From positions 33,777 to 97,776 of the forward strand of contig NZ_AUEA01000016.1 in assembly GCF_000425745.1 (NCBI RefSeq): a DNA stretch of 64,000 bases, written 5' to 3'. Shown piece after piece: positions 27,302 through 35,858 of this stretch. Below the pieces are notes generated by a model. That model was not told the origin of the DNA. It was given only the letters and a program-made list of their open reading frames with translations, and made no database searches. Both the position numbers and the translations under genes were made by a program. Origin of the DNA: Pseudomonas cremoricolorata DSM 17059 = NBRC 16634. Its GTDB lineage: Bacteria > Pseudomonadota > Gammaproteobacteria > Pseudomonadales > Pseudomonadaceae. Position 1 is the stretch's first letter. The number at the start of each line of letters is the position of its first letter.

Positions 27302-28852
27302 ATGAATGGTGCTGAACTCATCCTCAAAGCCGCCGCCGCCAGCGGCGTCGAGTACTGCTTTGCCAACCCGGGAACCACTGAAATCCCGCTGGTGGCGGCC
27401 ATCGCCAAGAGCCCGGCGCTGAGCTTCAAGCCAGTACTGTCGCTGTTCGAAGGCGTATGTACCGGTGCTGCCGACGGCTACGGGCGCATCGCCGGCAAGC
27501 CGGCCATGACCCTCACTCACCTGGGCCCAGGTTTTGCCAACGGCATCGCCAACCTGCACAACGCCCGCCGTGCCAACACGCCAATCGTCAACGTCATCGG
27601 CGACCACGCCTCCTGGCACGTGAATTACGACCCACCGCTTGCCAGCGACATCGAAGCGCTGGCCGGTGCGGTGTCCGGTTGGGTGCGCACCTCGAGGCAT
27701 GCCGAGCGTGTCGGTGAAGACCTGCAAAGCGCCGTGCAGGCGGCCTGGCAGCCGCGTGGACAGATCGCCAGCCTGATTCTGCCGATGGACCTGCAAGCCG
27801 CCGAGGTCAGCGCCAGTGCTGGCGCCTTCGCCCCGCTGCAGGCGCCGGTGCGGCGCTTTGCCGGCGACAAGGTCGAGCAGGTGGCGCGCGAGCTGGCCGC
27901 AGGCAAGCGCCTGGTGTTCATCGTCGGTGATGTGGGCCTGAGCGCCGAAGGCCTGCAAGCGGCCGGGCGCCTGGCCAACCTGCCGGCGGTGCGTATGTTC
28001 GCCGAGACCTTCCCACGGGTCAGTCACCGCGGTGGCGGCCTGCCGGACCTGGACCGGCTGCCGTACTTCCCCGAAGTCGCCATCGAAATTCTCGAGCAGT
28101 ACGACCTGGTGGTGTGCGCCGGTGTGCCCGAGCCGATCAGCTACTTCGGCTACGAAGGCATCCCCTCACGCCTAGCCGAACGCTCGCGCCTGCTGTCGCT
28201 GGCCGAGGTCGGCGACGATGTGGTCGGCGCGCTCTCGGCACTGGCCGATGCGCTCGATGCACCGGCCTTCACTCCGGTCGAACAAGGCATCGAGCTGCCG
28301 CCCGGCGAAGACGCGCTGAGCCCACAGTCGATCGGCCGCGTGCTGTCGGCAGCGCTGCCCCACGACTGCATCGTTTCCATCGAAGGCGGCACCTGCGGCT
28401 ACCCGTTCTTCACCGCCTCGGCGCGGGCTGCCCGCCACCGGGTGCTGACCAACACCGGCGGCGCCATCGGCCAGGGCATTCCCGCAGGCTTCGGCGCGGC
28501 CCTGGCCGAGCCTGGCAACACGGTGTTCTGCCTGCAATCGGACGGCAGCGCGCAGTACACCATCCAGACCCTGTGGAGCATCGCCCGCGAACAACTGCCG
28601 GTGGTGATCCTGATCGCCGCCAACCACCGCTACGCCATTTTGCAGAACGAGCTGCGCCGCTACGGGGTGACCGAGTTCGGCCCGCAGGCCCTGGCGCTGA
28701 CCGAACTGGATCGCCCACGCGTCGACTGGAAAGCCCTGGCCAAAGGCTACGGCGTGCCTGCCAGCAGCGTGCGCAGCAACGCCGAACTGCATGTGGCACT
28801 GGCTCAGGCCATTGCCGCGAAAGCCCCTTGCCTGATCGAAATGGAGCTGTGA
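27302..28852 (+). CDS. TPP-dependent 2-oxo-acid decarboxylase-like (benzoylformate decarboxylase/ALS family)
   Basis: A 516-residue thiamine-diphosphate enzyme. The N-terminal domain has NPGTTE (22-27), the cofactor-activating glutamate is likely Glu50 in LFEG, and an active-site histidine, His73, sits in LTHLGPG. The C-terminal domain has the TPP-Mg motif from QSDGSAQYT to the Asn of AANHRY, then DWKALAKGYGV as in benzoylformate decarboxylase. Automated pipelines would probably name it acetolactate synthase. Its place before an aldehyde dehydrogenase favours decarboxylation of an aryl- or alkyl-2-oxo acid to an aldehyde (inference). First gene of the operon, with a weak gagg ribosome-binding site. 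Confidence 0.85.
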   Translation: MNGAELILKAAAASGVEYCFANPGTTEIPLVAAIAKSPALSFKPVLSLFEGVCTGAADGYGRIAGKPAMTLTHLGPGFANGIANLHNARRANTPIVNVIGDHASWHVNYDPPLASDIEALAGAVSGWVRTSRHAERVGEDLQSAVQAAWQPRGQIASLILPMDLQAAEVSASAGAFAPLQAPVRRFAGDKVEQVARELAAGKRLVFIVGDVGLSAEGLQAAGRLANLPAVRMFAETFPRVSHRGGGLPDLDRLPYFPEVAIEILEQYDLVVCAGVPEPISYFGYEGIPSRLAERSRLLSLAEVGDDVVGALSALADALDAPAFTPVEQGIELPPGEDALSPQSIGRVLSAALPHDCIVSIEGGTCGYPFFTASARAARHRVLTNTGGAIGQGIPAGFGAALAEPGNTVFCLQSDGSAQYTIQTLWSIAREQLPVVILIAANHRYAILQNELRRYGVTEFGPQALALTELDRPRVDWKALAKGYGVPASSVRSNAELHVALAQAIAAKAPCLIEMEL

Positions 28853-28855
28853 ACC

Positions 28856-30346
28856 ATGAGTGAGATCGCGCTACTGCCCGCTGTTGAAACCTTTCTCGCC
28901 AAGCCCCAGCGCCTGTTCATCGGCGGCAGCTGGCAGGAGGCTACCCATGGCCGGCGCTTTGCCGTGGAAAACCCGGCCACGGCCACCGTGTTCAATGAGG
29001 TCGCCGAGGGCGATGAAGCCGACGTCGATGCCGCCGTCGCCGCCGCCCGCGCCGCCTTCGAAGGGCCGTGGCGGCGCGAGTCGCCGGCGCGGCGCAGCGT
29101 GCTGCTGTACCGCCTGGCCGAGCTGATCGAGGCGCACAACGAAGAGCTGGCGCAGCTGATCACCCTGGAAAACGGCAAACCCATCGGCAATGCCCGGGGC
29201 GAAGCGGCCAGCGCCGCCAATATCGTTCGCTACTTCGCCGGCTGGCCGACCAAGATCGAAGGCAGCACCCTGCCGGTGTCGCCGGCAAGCGGCGCGCCGA
29301 TGCTCAACTACACCCTGCGTGAGCCGGTGGGCGTGTGCGCGCTGATCGTGCCGTGGAACTTCCCGCTGAACATGTGCGTGTGGAAGCTCGGCCCGGTGCT
29401 GGCAACCGGCTGCACCGCCGTGCTCAAGCCTGCCGAGCAGACCCCACTGGTGGCCGTGCGCCTGGTGCAGTTGATCGAGCAGGCCGGCTTTCCGGCGGGC
29501 GTGGTCAACCTGGTCACCGGCCTTGGCCTGCGCACCGGCGCGCCGCTGGCGGCGCATGCCGATGTCGACAAGATCGCCTTCACCGGTTCCACCCAGGTCG
29601 GTCGGCTGATCGCCCAGGCCGCCACCGGCAACATGAAAAAAGTCTCGCTGGAACTGGGCGGCAAGTCGCCGAACATCATCCTGCCTGACGCCGACATCGT
29701 GCGGGCGGCCAAGGGCGCGGCTGACGGCATCTTCTACAACCAGGGCCAGGTGTGCACCGCCGCATCGCGGCTGTACGTGCACGAGTCGGTGCTCGACCAG
29801 GTACTTGAAGAGCTGCGTCGGCATGCCCGCAGCCACGTCATCGGCGCTGGCCTGAACAGCTCCACCACCCTCGGCCCGCTGGTTTCCGAACGGCAACTGG
29901 CGACGGTCAACGGCTACCTGGAGCGCGGCGTCGCCGAAGGCGCCGAGCTGATCGCCGGTGGCAAACGCCCTGAACACCTGGAACGTGGCCACTTCGTCGA
30001 GCCGACCGTGTTCCTCGACCGCGCCGAACGCGCCTGCGTGGCCCGTGAAGAAATCTTCGGCCCGGTGCTGACGGTGATGAGCTGGTCGGACGTCGACGAG
30101 CTCGCGGTGCGCGCCAACGACTCGCCCTATGGTCTTGCCGCCGGTCTGTGGACCCGCGACCTGCGCTCGGCGCACCGCCTGGCGGCGCAACTCAAGGCCG
30201 GTTCGGTGTGGATCAACTGTTGGAACGTGGTCGATCCGGCCTCGCCCTTCGGTGGCTACAAGCAGTCCGGCTGGGGCCGGGAAATGGGCAAGCATGTGAT
30301 CGACGCCTACACCGAGACCAAAAGCGTCTACGTCGACCTGGCCTGA
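28856..30346 (+). CDS. NAD(P)-dependent aldehyde dehydrogenase
   Basis: A 496-residue aldehyde dehydrogenase. The catalytic cysteine is Cys300 in GQVCTA and the general-base glutamate is Glu266 in LELGGKSPN. The VPWNFPLNM and FTGSTQVG nucleotide-binding segments are intact. It begins three bases after the TPP-enzyme stop, so it probably oxidises that enzyme's aldehyde product to an acid. Length and motifs match the classical superfamily; the exact aldehyde is unknown. Confidence 0.93.
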   Translation: MSEIALLPAVETFLAKPQRLFIGGSWQEATHGRRFAVENPATATVFNEVAEGDEADVDAAVAAARAAFEGPWRRESPARRSVLLYRLAELIEAHNEELAQLITLENGKPIGNARGEAASAANIVRYFAGWPTKIEGSTLPVSPASGAPMLNYTLREPVGVCALIVPWNFPLNMCVWKLGPVLATGCTAVLKPAEQTPLVAVRLVQLIEQAGFPAGVVNLVTGLGLRTGAPLAAHADVDKIAFTGSTQVGRLIAQAATGNMKKVSLELGGKSPNIILPDADIVRAAKGAADGIFYNQGQVCTAASRLYVHESVLDQVLEELRRHARSHVIGAGLNSSTTLGPLVSERQLATVNGYLERGVAEGAELIAGGKRPEHLERGHFVEPTVFLDRAERACVAREEIFGPVLTVMSWSDVDELAVRANDSPYGLAAGLWTRDLRSAHRLAAQLKAGSVWINCWNVVDPASPFGGYKQSGWGREMGKHVIDAYTETKSVYVDLA

Positions 30347-30389
30347 TCACACGACAACCGCTGAGCAAACGACAACAAGAGGAACGATC

Positions 30390-31184
30390 ATGGATCTGCA
30401 ACTACAAGACCGCGTCGCCATCGTCACCGGCGGCGGCATGGGCATCGGCAAGGAAGTGGCACGCTTTCTGTCCCAGGAAGGCTGCAAGGTGGTGATCTGC
30501 GCCCGGCGCATGGAATACCTGCGCCCGGCTGCCGATGAAATCAGCAGCGAAACCGGCAATGAAGTGCTGCCGCTGTTCTGCGACACCAACGACATGACCG
30601 CGGTGGATGAGATGGTCAAACAGGCCCACGCCCATTTCGGTCGCATCGACATCCTGGTCAATGGCGCCGCTGCGCCGTCGGGCGTGGTGCGCAACGACAT
30701 CGAGTTCGCCGGCGACGATGAACTGCTGGCCGACATGAACACCAAGGTGATCGGCTACTTCCGCTGCGCCAAGGCGGTGACCCCGCACATGAAGGCCCAG
30801 GGCTTTGGCCGCATCATCAATATCGGCGGCCTCACCGGACGCAGCAGCAAGGTGCTGTCGGGCATGCGCAACCTGGCCATCGCGCACATGACCAAGACCC
30901 TCTCCGACCAGCTCGGCCCGTCGGGCATCACCGTCAACCTGATTCACCCAGGCGTGGTCGACACCCCACACATCCACGAGCTGTACGAGCGCGAAGGGGT
31001 CAAGCAGAACAAGACCGCGCAGCAGGTCGAGCAGGCCTACATCGACGCAACGCCGATCCGCCGCACCTTGCAGCCGATCGAAATGGGCTGGCTGATCGGT
31101 TTCCTGGCTTCGCCCAAAGCCGGCGCCGTGACCGGCGAATCCATCGGCATCGACGGCGGCCTGACCCGCGGCATCTTCATCTGA
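30390..31184 (+). CDS. SDR family protein with degenerate catalytic residues
   Basis: A 264-residue short-chain dehydrogenase/reductase fold. The nucleotide-binding TGGGMGIG motif and NGAAAP region are present. However, aligning helix alpha-F by its TKTL end places Ser157 and Asn161 where the catalytic Tyr and Lys of YxxxK should be, and the catalytic serine segment reads NIGG (144-147). It may be an atypical SDR, a non-redox enzyme such as a lyase or hydratase on this fold, or a binding protein. It lies 43 bases after the aldehyde dehydrogenase with an aagagga ribosome-binding site. Confidence 0.85.
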   Translation: MDLQLQDRVAIVTGGGMGIGKEVARFLSQEGCKVVICARRMEYLRPAADEISSETGNEVLPLFCDTNDMTAVDEMVKQAHAHFGRIDILVNGAAAPSGVVRNDIEFAGDDELLADMNTKVIGYFRCAKAVTPHMKAQGFGRIINIGGLTGRSSKVLSGMRNLAIAHMTKTLSDQLGPSGITVNLIHPGVVDTPHIHELYEREGVKQNKTAQQVEQAYIDATPIRRTLQPIEMGWLIGFLASPKAGAVTGESIGIDGGLTRGIFI

Positions 31185-31194
31185 GGAGGCACTC

Positions 31195-32235
31195 ATGAGC
31201 ACTGGAACCCTGTTGGTGGCCACCGTTGGCCAAGCCGTGATCCGCAGCGCCGACGATGGCAAGACCTGGCATCGCCTGGGCCTGGGCCAGGATCTGGAAT
31301 TCGACGCCATCACCCGCTCGCTGAGCGTGGCGCCGTCTGCGCCGGAAGTGATCTACGCCGGCACCGATGTCGGCCTGTGCGTCAGCCATGACGTCGGCGG
31401 CAAATGGACCCGCGTCGATTCGCCATTCAACGGCGAAACCGTGTGGAAGGTGGCGGTCGATCCGCAAGACCCGCAGCGCATCTTCGTCGGCACCGGGGCG
31501 CCGTCACGCGCCGTGCTCTGGCGCACCACCGATGCCGGGGCCAACTGGTATCGCGTACCGGTGGAAATCCCCGAGTTCTGCGACGGTGTCAGCAAGCCGC
31601 GCCTGCTGGCCTTTGCCTACGACCCTACCGACCGCCAGCAGGTCTGGTTTGGTCTGGAAGAGGGCGGGCTGTTCCACAGCCGCGACGGCGGCGACACCTT
31701 CACCCGCATCGACGACCGCCTGCTGTGGGACTACAACTCCGACATCCACAACATCGTCGTGCTGCCTAACCATGGGCAGAAAGTCATCGTCGTGGTCTGC
31801 GTCAACGCGGTGTACCGCAGCCTCGATGAGGGCGCGACCTGGACCGGCATCATCGGCGCCGAAGCCTTCGGCCTGTACTACGTGCGCGTGCTCAACGCGC
31901 CGCAGGGCAGTGAAGACACCCTGTACCTGAGCATTTCCGACGGCACCCCCGGCACCACCAGCAAGGTGCTGGTGTCGCACGACGCCGCGCAAAGCTGGGA
32001 AGTGCTGCCGCTGTCGCAGCAGCCCAACTCCTGCGTGTGGGCGATTGCCTTCAACCCGGCCAACCCCAAACAGATGCTTGCCGGCACCAAGTACGGCCAC
32101 CTGTTCACCTCGGAAAACGGCGGCTTGGGCTGGCAGAAGCAGTGGCGCGAGTTCAGCGAAATCGCCGACGTGCTGTGGACCCCGGCGGTGGCGCAGATCA
32201 AGGCCGGACACAAATCCGTCGTTACCCAAAAGTGA
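31195..32235 (+). CDS. BNR/Asp-box beta-propeller protein, cytoplasmic
   Basis: A 346-residue protein without a signal peptide. Asp-box repeats mark the blades: SADDGKTW, SHDVGGKW, TTDAGANW, SRDGGDTF, SLDEGATW, SHDAAQSW and SENGGLGW. This sialidase-like propeller is unusual inside a catabolic operon and lacks an obvious glycosidase active site. It starts eleven bases after the SDR gene with a tgaggagg ribosome-binding site. It could be a lactonase, an isomerase or a scaffold; function is unknown. Confidence 0.8.
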   Translation: MSTGTLLVATVGQAVIRSADDGKTWHRLGLGQDLEFDAITRSLSVAPSAPEVIYAGTDVGLCVSHDVGGKWTRVDSPFNGETVWKVAVDPQDPQRIFVGTGAPSRAVLWRTTDAGANWYRVPVEIPEFCDGVSKPRLLAFAYDPTDRQQVWFGLEEGGLFHSRDGGDTFTRIDDRLLWDYNSDIHNIVVLPNHGQKVIVVVCVNAVYRSLDEGATWTGIIGAEAFGLYYVRVLNAPQGSEDTLYLSISDGTPGTTSKVLVSHDAAQSWEVLPLSQQPNSCVWAIAFNPANPKQMLAGTKYGHLFTSENGGLGWQKQWREFSEIADVLWTPAVAQIKAGHKSVVTQK

Positions 32236-32245
32236 GGGCCAGGCC

Positions 32246-32695
32246 ATGCAGATCGACATTTTGCGCACGCACATTTCACTGTTCGTGACCGACCCGGACG
32301 CCTCCGCGCTGTGGTACGCCGACGTGCTCGGCATGCACGAAAGCGCGCGCGGCGAGGCCTGGGTGATGATGGCCTTCGGCAGCAAGCACCATGACATCGC
32401 GCTGATCAAGGCCGAGCCCGGCGCCCATCAGGGCGGCCTGGGCCTGCAGCACTACGGGCTGGAGGTGGCCGGCGACATGACCACCCTGCGCGAGCTGTAC
32501 GGCATGTTGCTGAGCAAGGGGGTGGAGATCGTCAAGATCACCGATCACGAGATCGGCAATGGCCTGTACTTCCATGACCCGGACGGCAACCGCCTGGAAT
32601 TCTTCTTCGAAACCGAACACGACGACGCGGTGGCCAAAGCGCGCTTCAAGGCCGCCGGAGCGCCGAGCCGCAACTTCACCGTCGACCCACTCTGA
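32246..32695 (+). CDS. VOC superfamily protein (glyoxalase/extradiol dioxygenase-like)
   Basis: A 149-residue vicinal-oxygen-chelate protein with paired beta-alpha-beta-beta-beta modules. The first possible metal histidine lies in THISLFV near residue 9, another in LQHYGLEV, and the glutamate in NRLEFFFE near the C-terminus, following the HDPDGN motif. This matches the His-His-Glu metal triad of VOC enzymes. In this operon it is the only candidate for a ring-cleaving dioxygenase, though it is smaller than most two-domain type I extradiol enzymes. It starts ten bases after the BNR gene. Confidence 0.85.
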   Translation: MQIDILRTHISLFVTDPDASALWYADVLGMHESARGEAWVMMAFGSKHHDIALIKAEPGAHQGGLGLQHYGLEVAGDMTTLRELYGMLLSKGVEIVKITDHEIGNGLYFHDPDGNRLEFFFETEHDDAVAKARFKAAGAPSRNFTVDPL

Positions 32696-32711
32696 GCAGG
32701 AGCCTGCAGAC

Positions 32712-33314
32712 ATGAAAGCCAAGAATTTCGCCGACTATCACATTCGCAAGTGGTACAGCTTCACCGAAGAAACCCTGGCCAATGAAAGCGGCCAACTGGC
32801 CGATGGCGAGCCGCTGTACAAGTACGTCATCGCTGCGGCGATCCATAACCCGTACGCCGGGCGCTTCAGCGAGAACCTCGATGAGCTGATCGCCGCTTCG
32901 CCGCAACTGGGCGAGGAATTCGGCCGGCGCATCCAGGAACTGGCCGCCGGGCGCACGGTGATCAGCTACGGCAAGGCCTGCCTGGTCGGTGCCAATGGCG
33001 AGTACGAGCACGGCAACGCCTTCCTCACCAACCCGGCCGCCGATCCGATCCGCGTGGCGCTGGGTGGTGGCAAGTCGTGGGTGCCCTCGACCGGCAAGCG
33101 CGGCGCACCGGGGGTGACCATCGACATTCCGCTGGCGCACAAGGATGCCCTGTACGTGCGCTCGCACTACGACACGGTGTCGGCCTCGTTCGGCGACGGT
33201 CCGGCGGCCGATGAAGTGATCATCATCTGGGCGTTCGCCACCCGTGGCCGACTGCACGCACGCCTGGGCGGCCTGAGCGCTGATGCGATCCAGGGCGACA
33301 ACGGCCTGACCTGA
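32712..33314 (+). CDS. AA_synth (DUF1185) family protein
   Basis: A 200-residue protein of the 'amino acid synthesis' family PF06684 (formerly DUF1185), recognised by its IHNPYAGRF motif near residue 45, a VGANGEYEHGNAFLTNP segment and the C-terminal VIIIWAFATRGRLHAR stretch. Family biochemistry is not established and the name rests on a structural resemblance. It starts 16 bases after the VOC gene with a gcaggag ribosome-binding site. The longer frame upstream lies inside the VOC gene and is discarded. Confidence 0.82.
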   Translation: MKAKNFADYHIRKWYSFTEETLANESGQLADGEPLYKYVIAAAIHNPYAGRFSENLDELIAASPQLGEEFGRRIQELAAGRTVISYGKACLVGANGEYEHGNAFLTNPAADPIRVALGGGKSWVPSTGKRGAPGVTIDIPLAHKDALYVRSHYDTVSASFGDGPAADEVIIIWAFATRGRLHARLGGLSADAIQGDNGLT

Positions 33315-33341
33315 TCCACCGACTCGGCATGGAGTAGCGCA

Positions 33342-34181
33342 ATGCCTGCCAAAAGCCTGTTCCTGCATAACCGCACGTTGCTCTCGCTGCATGTTCTGCA
33401 GTGGGGCCGTGCCGATGCCACCCCGGTGATCCTCCTGCACGGTCTGCGCGCCTATGCGCAGACCTGGGAGTCGCTGGCCCATGCGCTGGGCGATGACTAT
33501 TGCGTCTACGCCCTCGACCAGCGCGGACGCGGCCTGAGCAGTTGGGCCGCAGCGCGCACCTATTGCACCGACTATTACGTGCAAGACCTCGAAGACCTGG
33601 TCGAGCACCTGCAACTCGAGCGCTTCCTGCTGGTGGGCCATTCGCTCGGCGGGGCCAACGCCCTGGAGTACGCACGGCGTCATCCCGGCAAGCTGCTCGG
33701 GCTGGTGATCGAGGACATCGGCCCCGGCTCCTCGAGCGTCGGCGACGGTGCCGCGCGCATTCGCCGCGAGATGCAGCAGACGCCCAACCTGTTCAGCGAC
33801 TGGGCCAGTGCCGAGGCGTTCTGGCGCAGTTCGCGTCCGGGGCTGTCGGCCCAGGCGCTGGCCTCGCGCCTGGAACACTCGATGAAGCAAACGGCCGATG
33901 GCATCGCCTGGCGTCACGACCAACAGGGCATTGCCGAGGCGCGCCTGAGCATCACCCCGACCGACCTGTGGCCGGCGGTGCGCGCGCTGGACTGCCCGAC
34001 GCTGTTCATTCGCGGCGGCCGCTCGGATTTCCTCCCGGCGGCGACCTTGGCCGAGATGCAGGCGGCCAACGCCTGCGTGCAGGCGGTCGAGATACCCGAC
34101 GCCAGCCATTACGTGCACGATGACCAGAGCGCTGCGTTCAACGCGGCGGTCAGCGACTTTTTCAACCGGCTGCGTGCCTAG
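33342..34181 (+). CDS. Alpha/beta hydrolase (possible ring-cleavage product hydrolase)
   Basis: A 279-residue alpha/beta hydrolase fold enzyme. The oxyanion-region motif ILLHGLRA is followed by DQRGRGLSS, the nucleophile Ser101 in GHSLGG, and the C-terminal histidine in IPDASHYVHDD, giving a complete triad together with the aspartate of RGGRSDF. By position between a VOC protein and a MhpD-like hydratase it could be the C-C bond hydrolase of a meta-cleavage pathway, but simple esterase activity cannot be excluded. No signal peptide. Confidence 0.86.
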   Translation: MPAKSLFLHNRTLLSLHVLQWGRADATPVILLHGLRAYAQTWESLAHALGDDYCVYALDQRGRGLSSWAAARTYCTDYYVQDLEDLVEHLQLERFLLVGHSLGGANALEYARRHPGKLLGLVIEDIGPGSSSVGDGAARIRREMQQTPNLFSDWASAEAFWRSSRPGLSAQALASRLEHSMKQTADGIAWRHDQQGIAEARLSITPTDLWPAVRALDCPTLFIRGGRSDFLPAATLAEMQAANACVQAVEIPDASHYVHDDQSAAFNAAVSDFFNRLRA

Positions 34182-34253
34182 ACGCTGGAGCGACCGTGCG
34201 TGCCAGCGCCTGACCAACCCCAACAGCAACGTATAAGAAACGGGTGAACGATC

Positions 34254-35858
34254 ATGAAACGCGAGACGACTCAGGTAGTCATCGTCGGCGGTGGACCCAA
34301 CGGCGTCACTGCGGCCCATTACATGGGCCAGAACGGCATCGACTGCGTGGTACTGGAACTGGCCGAAGGCATTCTGCCGTACCCGCGTGCGGTGGGCATG
34401 GACGATGAAGCCCTGCGCGTGCTGCAGGGCATCGGCTTGGCCGACATCGCCGTGCGCGACATGATCTGCGACGTGCCGCTGCGCTACTACAATGCCCGCG
34501 GCGTGTGTTTTGCCGAGGTCAAGCCGACGGTGGCCGAGTACGGCTGGCCGATGCGCAACATCTTCATGCAGCAACTGCTCGAAGGCACCCTGCGCGAAGA
34601 GCTGGTACGCCATCGCAGCGTCGAGCTGCGCCAGGGCCATGAAATGCTCGACCTGAACCAGGATGAGCAAGGCGTGACCTTGCAGGTCAAAGGCGCTGAT
34701 GGCGAGCCCTACGAGCTGCGCGCGCAGTTCGTCATCGGTGCCGACGGTGGCCGCTCGTGCGTGCGCAAGAAGCTTGGCATCGAGCTGCTGGGCATGACCC
34801 ATCCGCGCAAGTGGGTGGTGGTCGATGTCACCAACGATTCGCTCGACGCTCCCTACACCGCACTGCACGCCGACCCCGAGCGGCCGTTCGTGTGCATCTA
34901 CCTGCCGTACCGCCAGCGGCGCTGGGAGTTCATGCTCAAGGAGGGCGAGGACGAGGCGAAGATGTGCGAAGAGGCGACCATTCGCGGGCTGATTCGCAAC
35001 CATATCGGCGATGCCGTGGATGAGCTGGAAATCGTGCGCATCCGCGCCTACACGCACAACTCTCGGGTCGCCGCGCGCTTCGTCGAAGGCCGCGTGGCGT
35101 TGGTCGGCGATGCCGCGCACATCTCCCCGCCGTGGGCCGGGCAGGGGCTCAACTCCGGGTTGCGCGACGTCGCCAACCTGGCCTGGAAGCTGGTGGCCGT
35201 GCTGCAAGGCCGCGCTTCAGCGAAGATCATCGCCAGCTACGACACCGAGCGCCGTGGGCATGCCACCGACCTGATCGGCCTGGCCGACAACATGGGCGCG
35301 GTGCTCGGCCTGACCAACCCGCTGATGGCCGGGGTGCGCGACTGGCTGTTCCAGGCGGTGAACACCGTCGACAACCTGCGTTCGCACCTGCTGGAGTTCA
35401 AGTTCAAACCCAAGGCGACGATCATCAAGGGCCTGGTGTTCCACGAGCGCGAAGAGTTGCGCGAGGGCGACCTGGTCGGCCAGTTGTTCGTGCAGCCCAA
35501 CGTCGAGGACTGCGAAGGTCAGCGCCGGCGCCTGGACGAGGTGATGGGCAGCTCGTACGCGGTGCTCGGCTACCGGGTCAACCCGGCGGCGCCGCTCAGC
35601 GAGGCGACCAAAGCCTACTGGGCCACCTGGAACACCCGCTTCATTCAGGTCAACCGCTCGCGCAGCGGCGGGCGCAACCAACCGCTGCGCGCCGACGGCG
35701 TGATTAGTGTGGAAGACGTCGATAACCGCCTGGGCAACTGGTTCTCCAAGGTCCGCGACTGCGTGGTCGTCGTGCGCCCCGACCGCTTCGTCGCCGCCAT
35801 CACCACTCCCGAGCGGCTGGAAAGCGTGCTGGCCAAACTTCAGGGGCAACTGTCATGA
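34254..35858 (+). CDS. FAD-dependent aromatic hydroxylase (MhpA-like)
   Basis: A 534-residue flavoprotein monooxygenase of the 3-(3-hydroxyphenyl)propionate hydroxylase type. The FAD-binding GGGPNG motif is at the N-terminus, a DG fingerprint follows as VIGADGGRSCVR, and the GD motif around Asp286 (LVGDAAHISPPWAGQGLNSG) binds flavin ribityl phosphate. A C-terminal thioredoxin-like domain continues as in MhpA. It should add a hydroxyl next to a phenolic hydroxyl to make a catechol for ring cleavage. Its stop overlaps the hydratase start by four bases. Actual phenolic substrate unknown. Confidence 0.9.
   Translation: MKRETTQVVIVGGGPNGVTAAHYMGQNGIDCVVLELAEGILPYPRAVGMDDEALRVLQGIGLADIAVRDMICDVPLRYYNARGVCFAEVKPTVAEYGWPMRNIFMQQLLEGTLREELVRHRSVELRQGHEMLDLNQDEQGVTLQVKGADGEPYELRAQFVIGADGGRSCVRKKLGIELLGMTHPRKWVVVDVTNDSLDAPYTALHADPERPFVCIYLPYRQRRWEFMLKEGEDEAKMCEEATIRGLIRNHIGDAVDELEIVRIRAYTHNSRVAARFVEGRVALVGDAAHISPPWAGQGLNSGLRDVANLAWKLVAVLQGRASAKIIASYDTERRGHATDLIGLADNMGAVLGLTNPLMAGVRDWLFQAVNTVDNLRSHLLEFKFKPKATIIKGLVFHEREELREGDLVGQLFVQPNVEDCEGQRRRLDEVMGSSYAVLGYRVNPAAPLSEATKAYWATWNTRFIQVNRSRSGGRNQPLRADGVISVEDVDNRLGNWFSKVRDCVVVVRPDRFVAAITTPERLESVLAKLQGQLS

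Noticed and set aside
32676..35207. An 843-codon minus-strand open frame.
   Set aside because: It lies opposite the AA_synth, hydrolase and hydroxylase genes, which have clear motifs and ribosome-binding sites; no domain was recognised in it.
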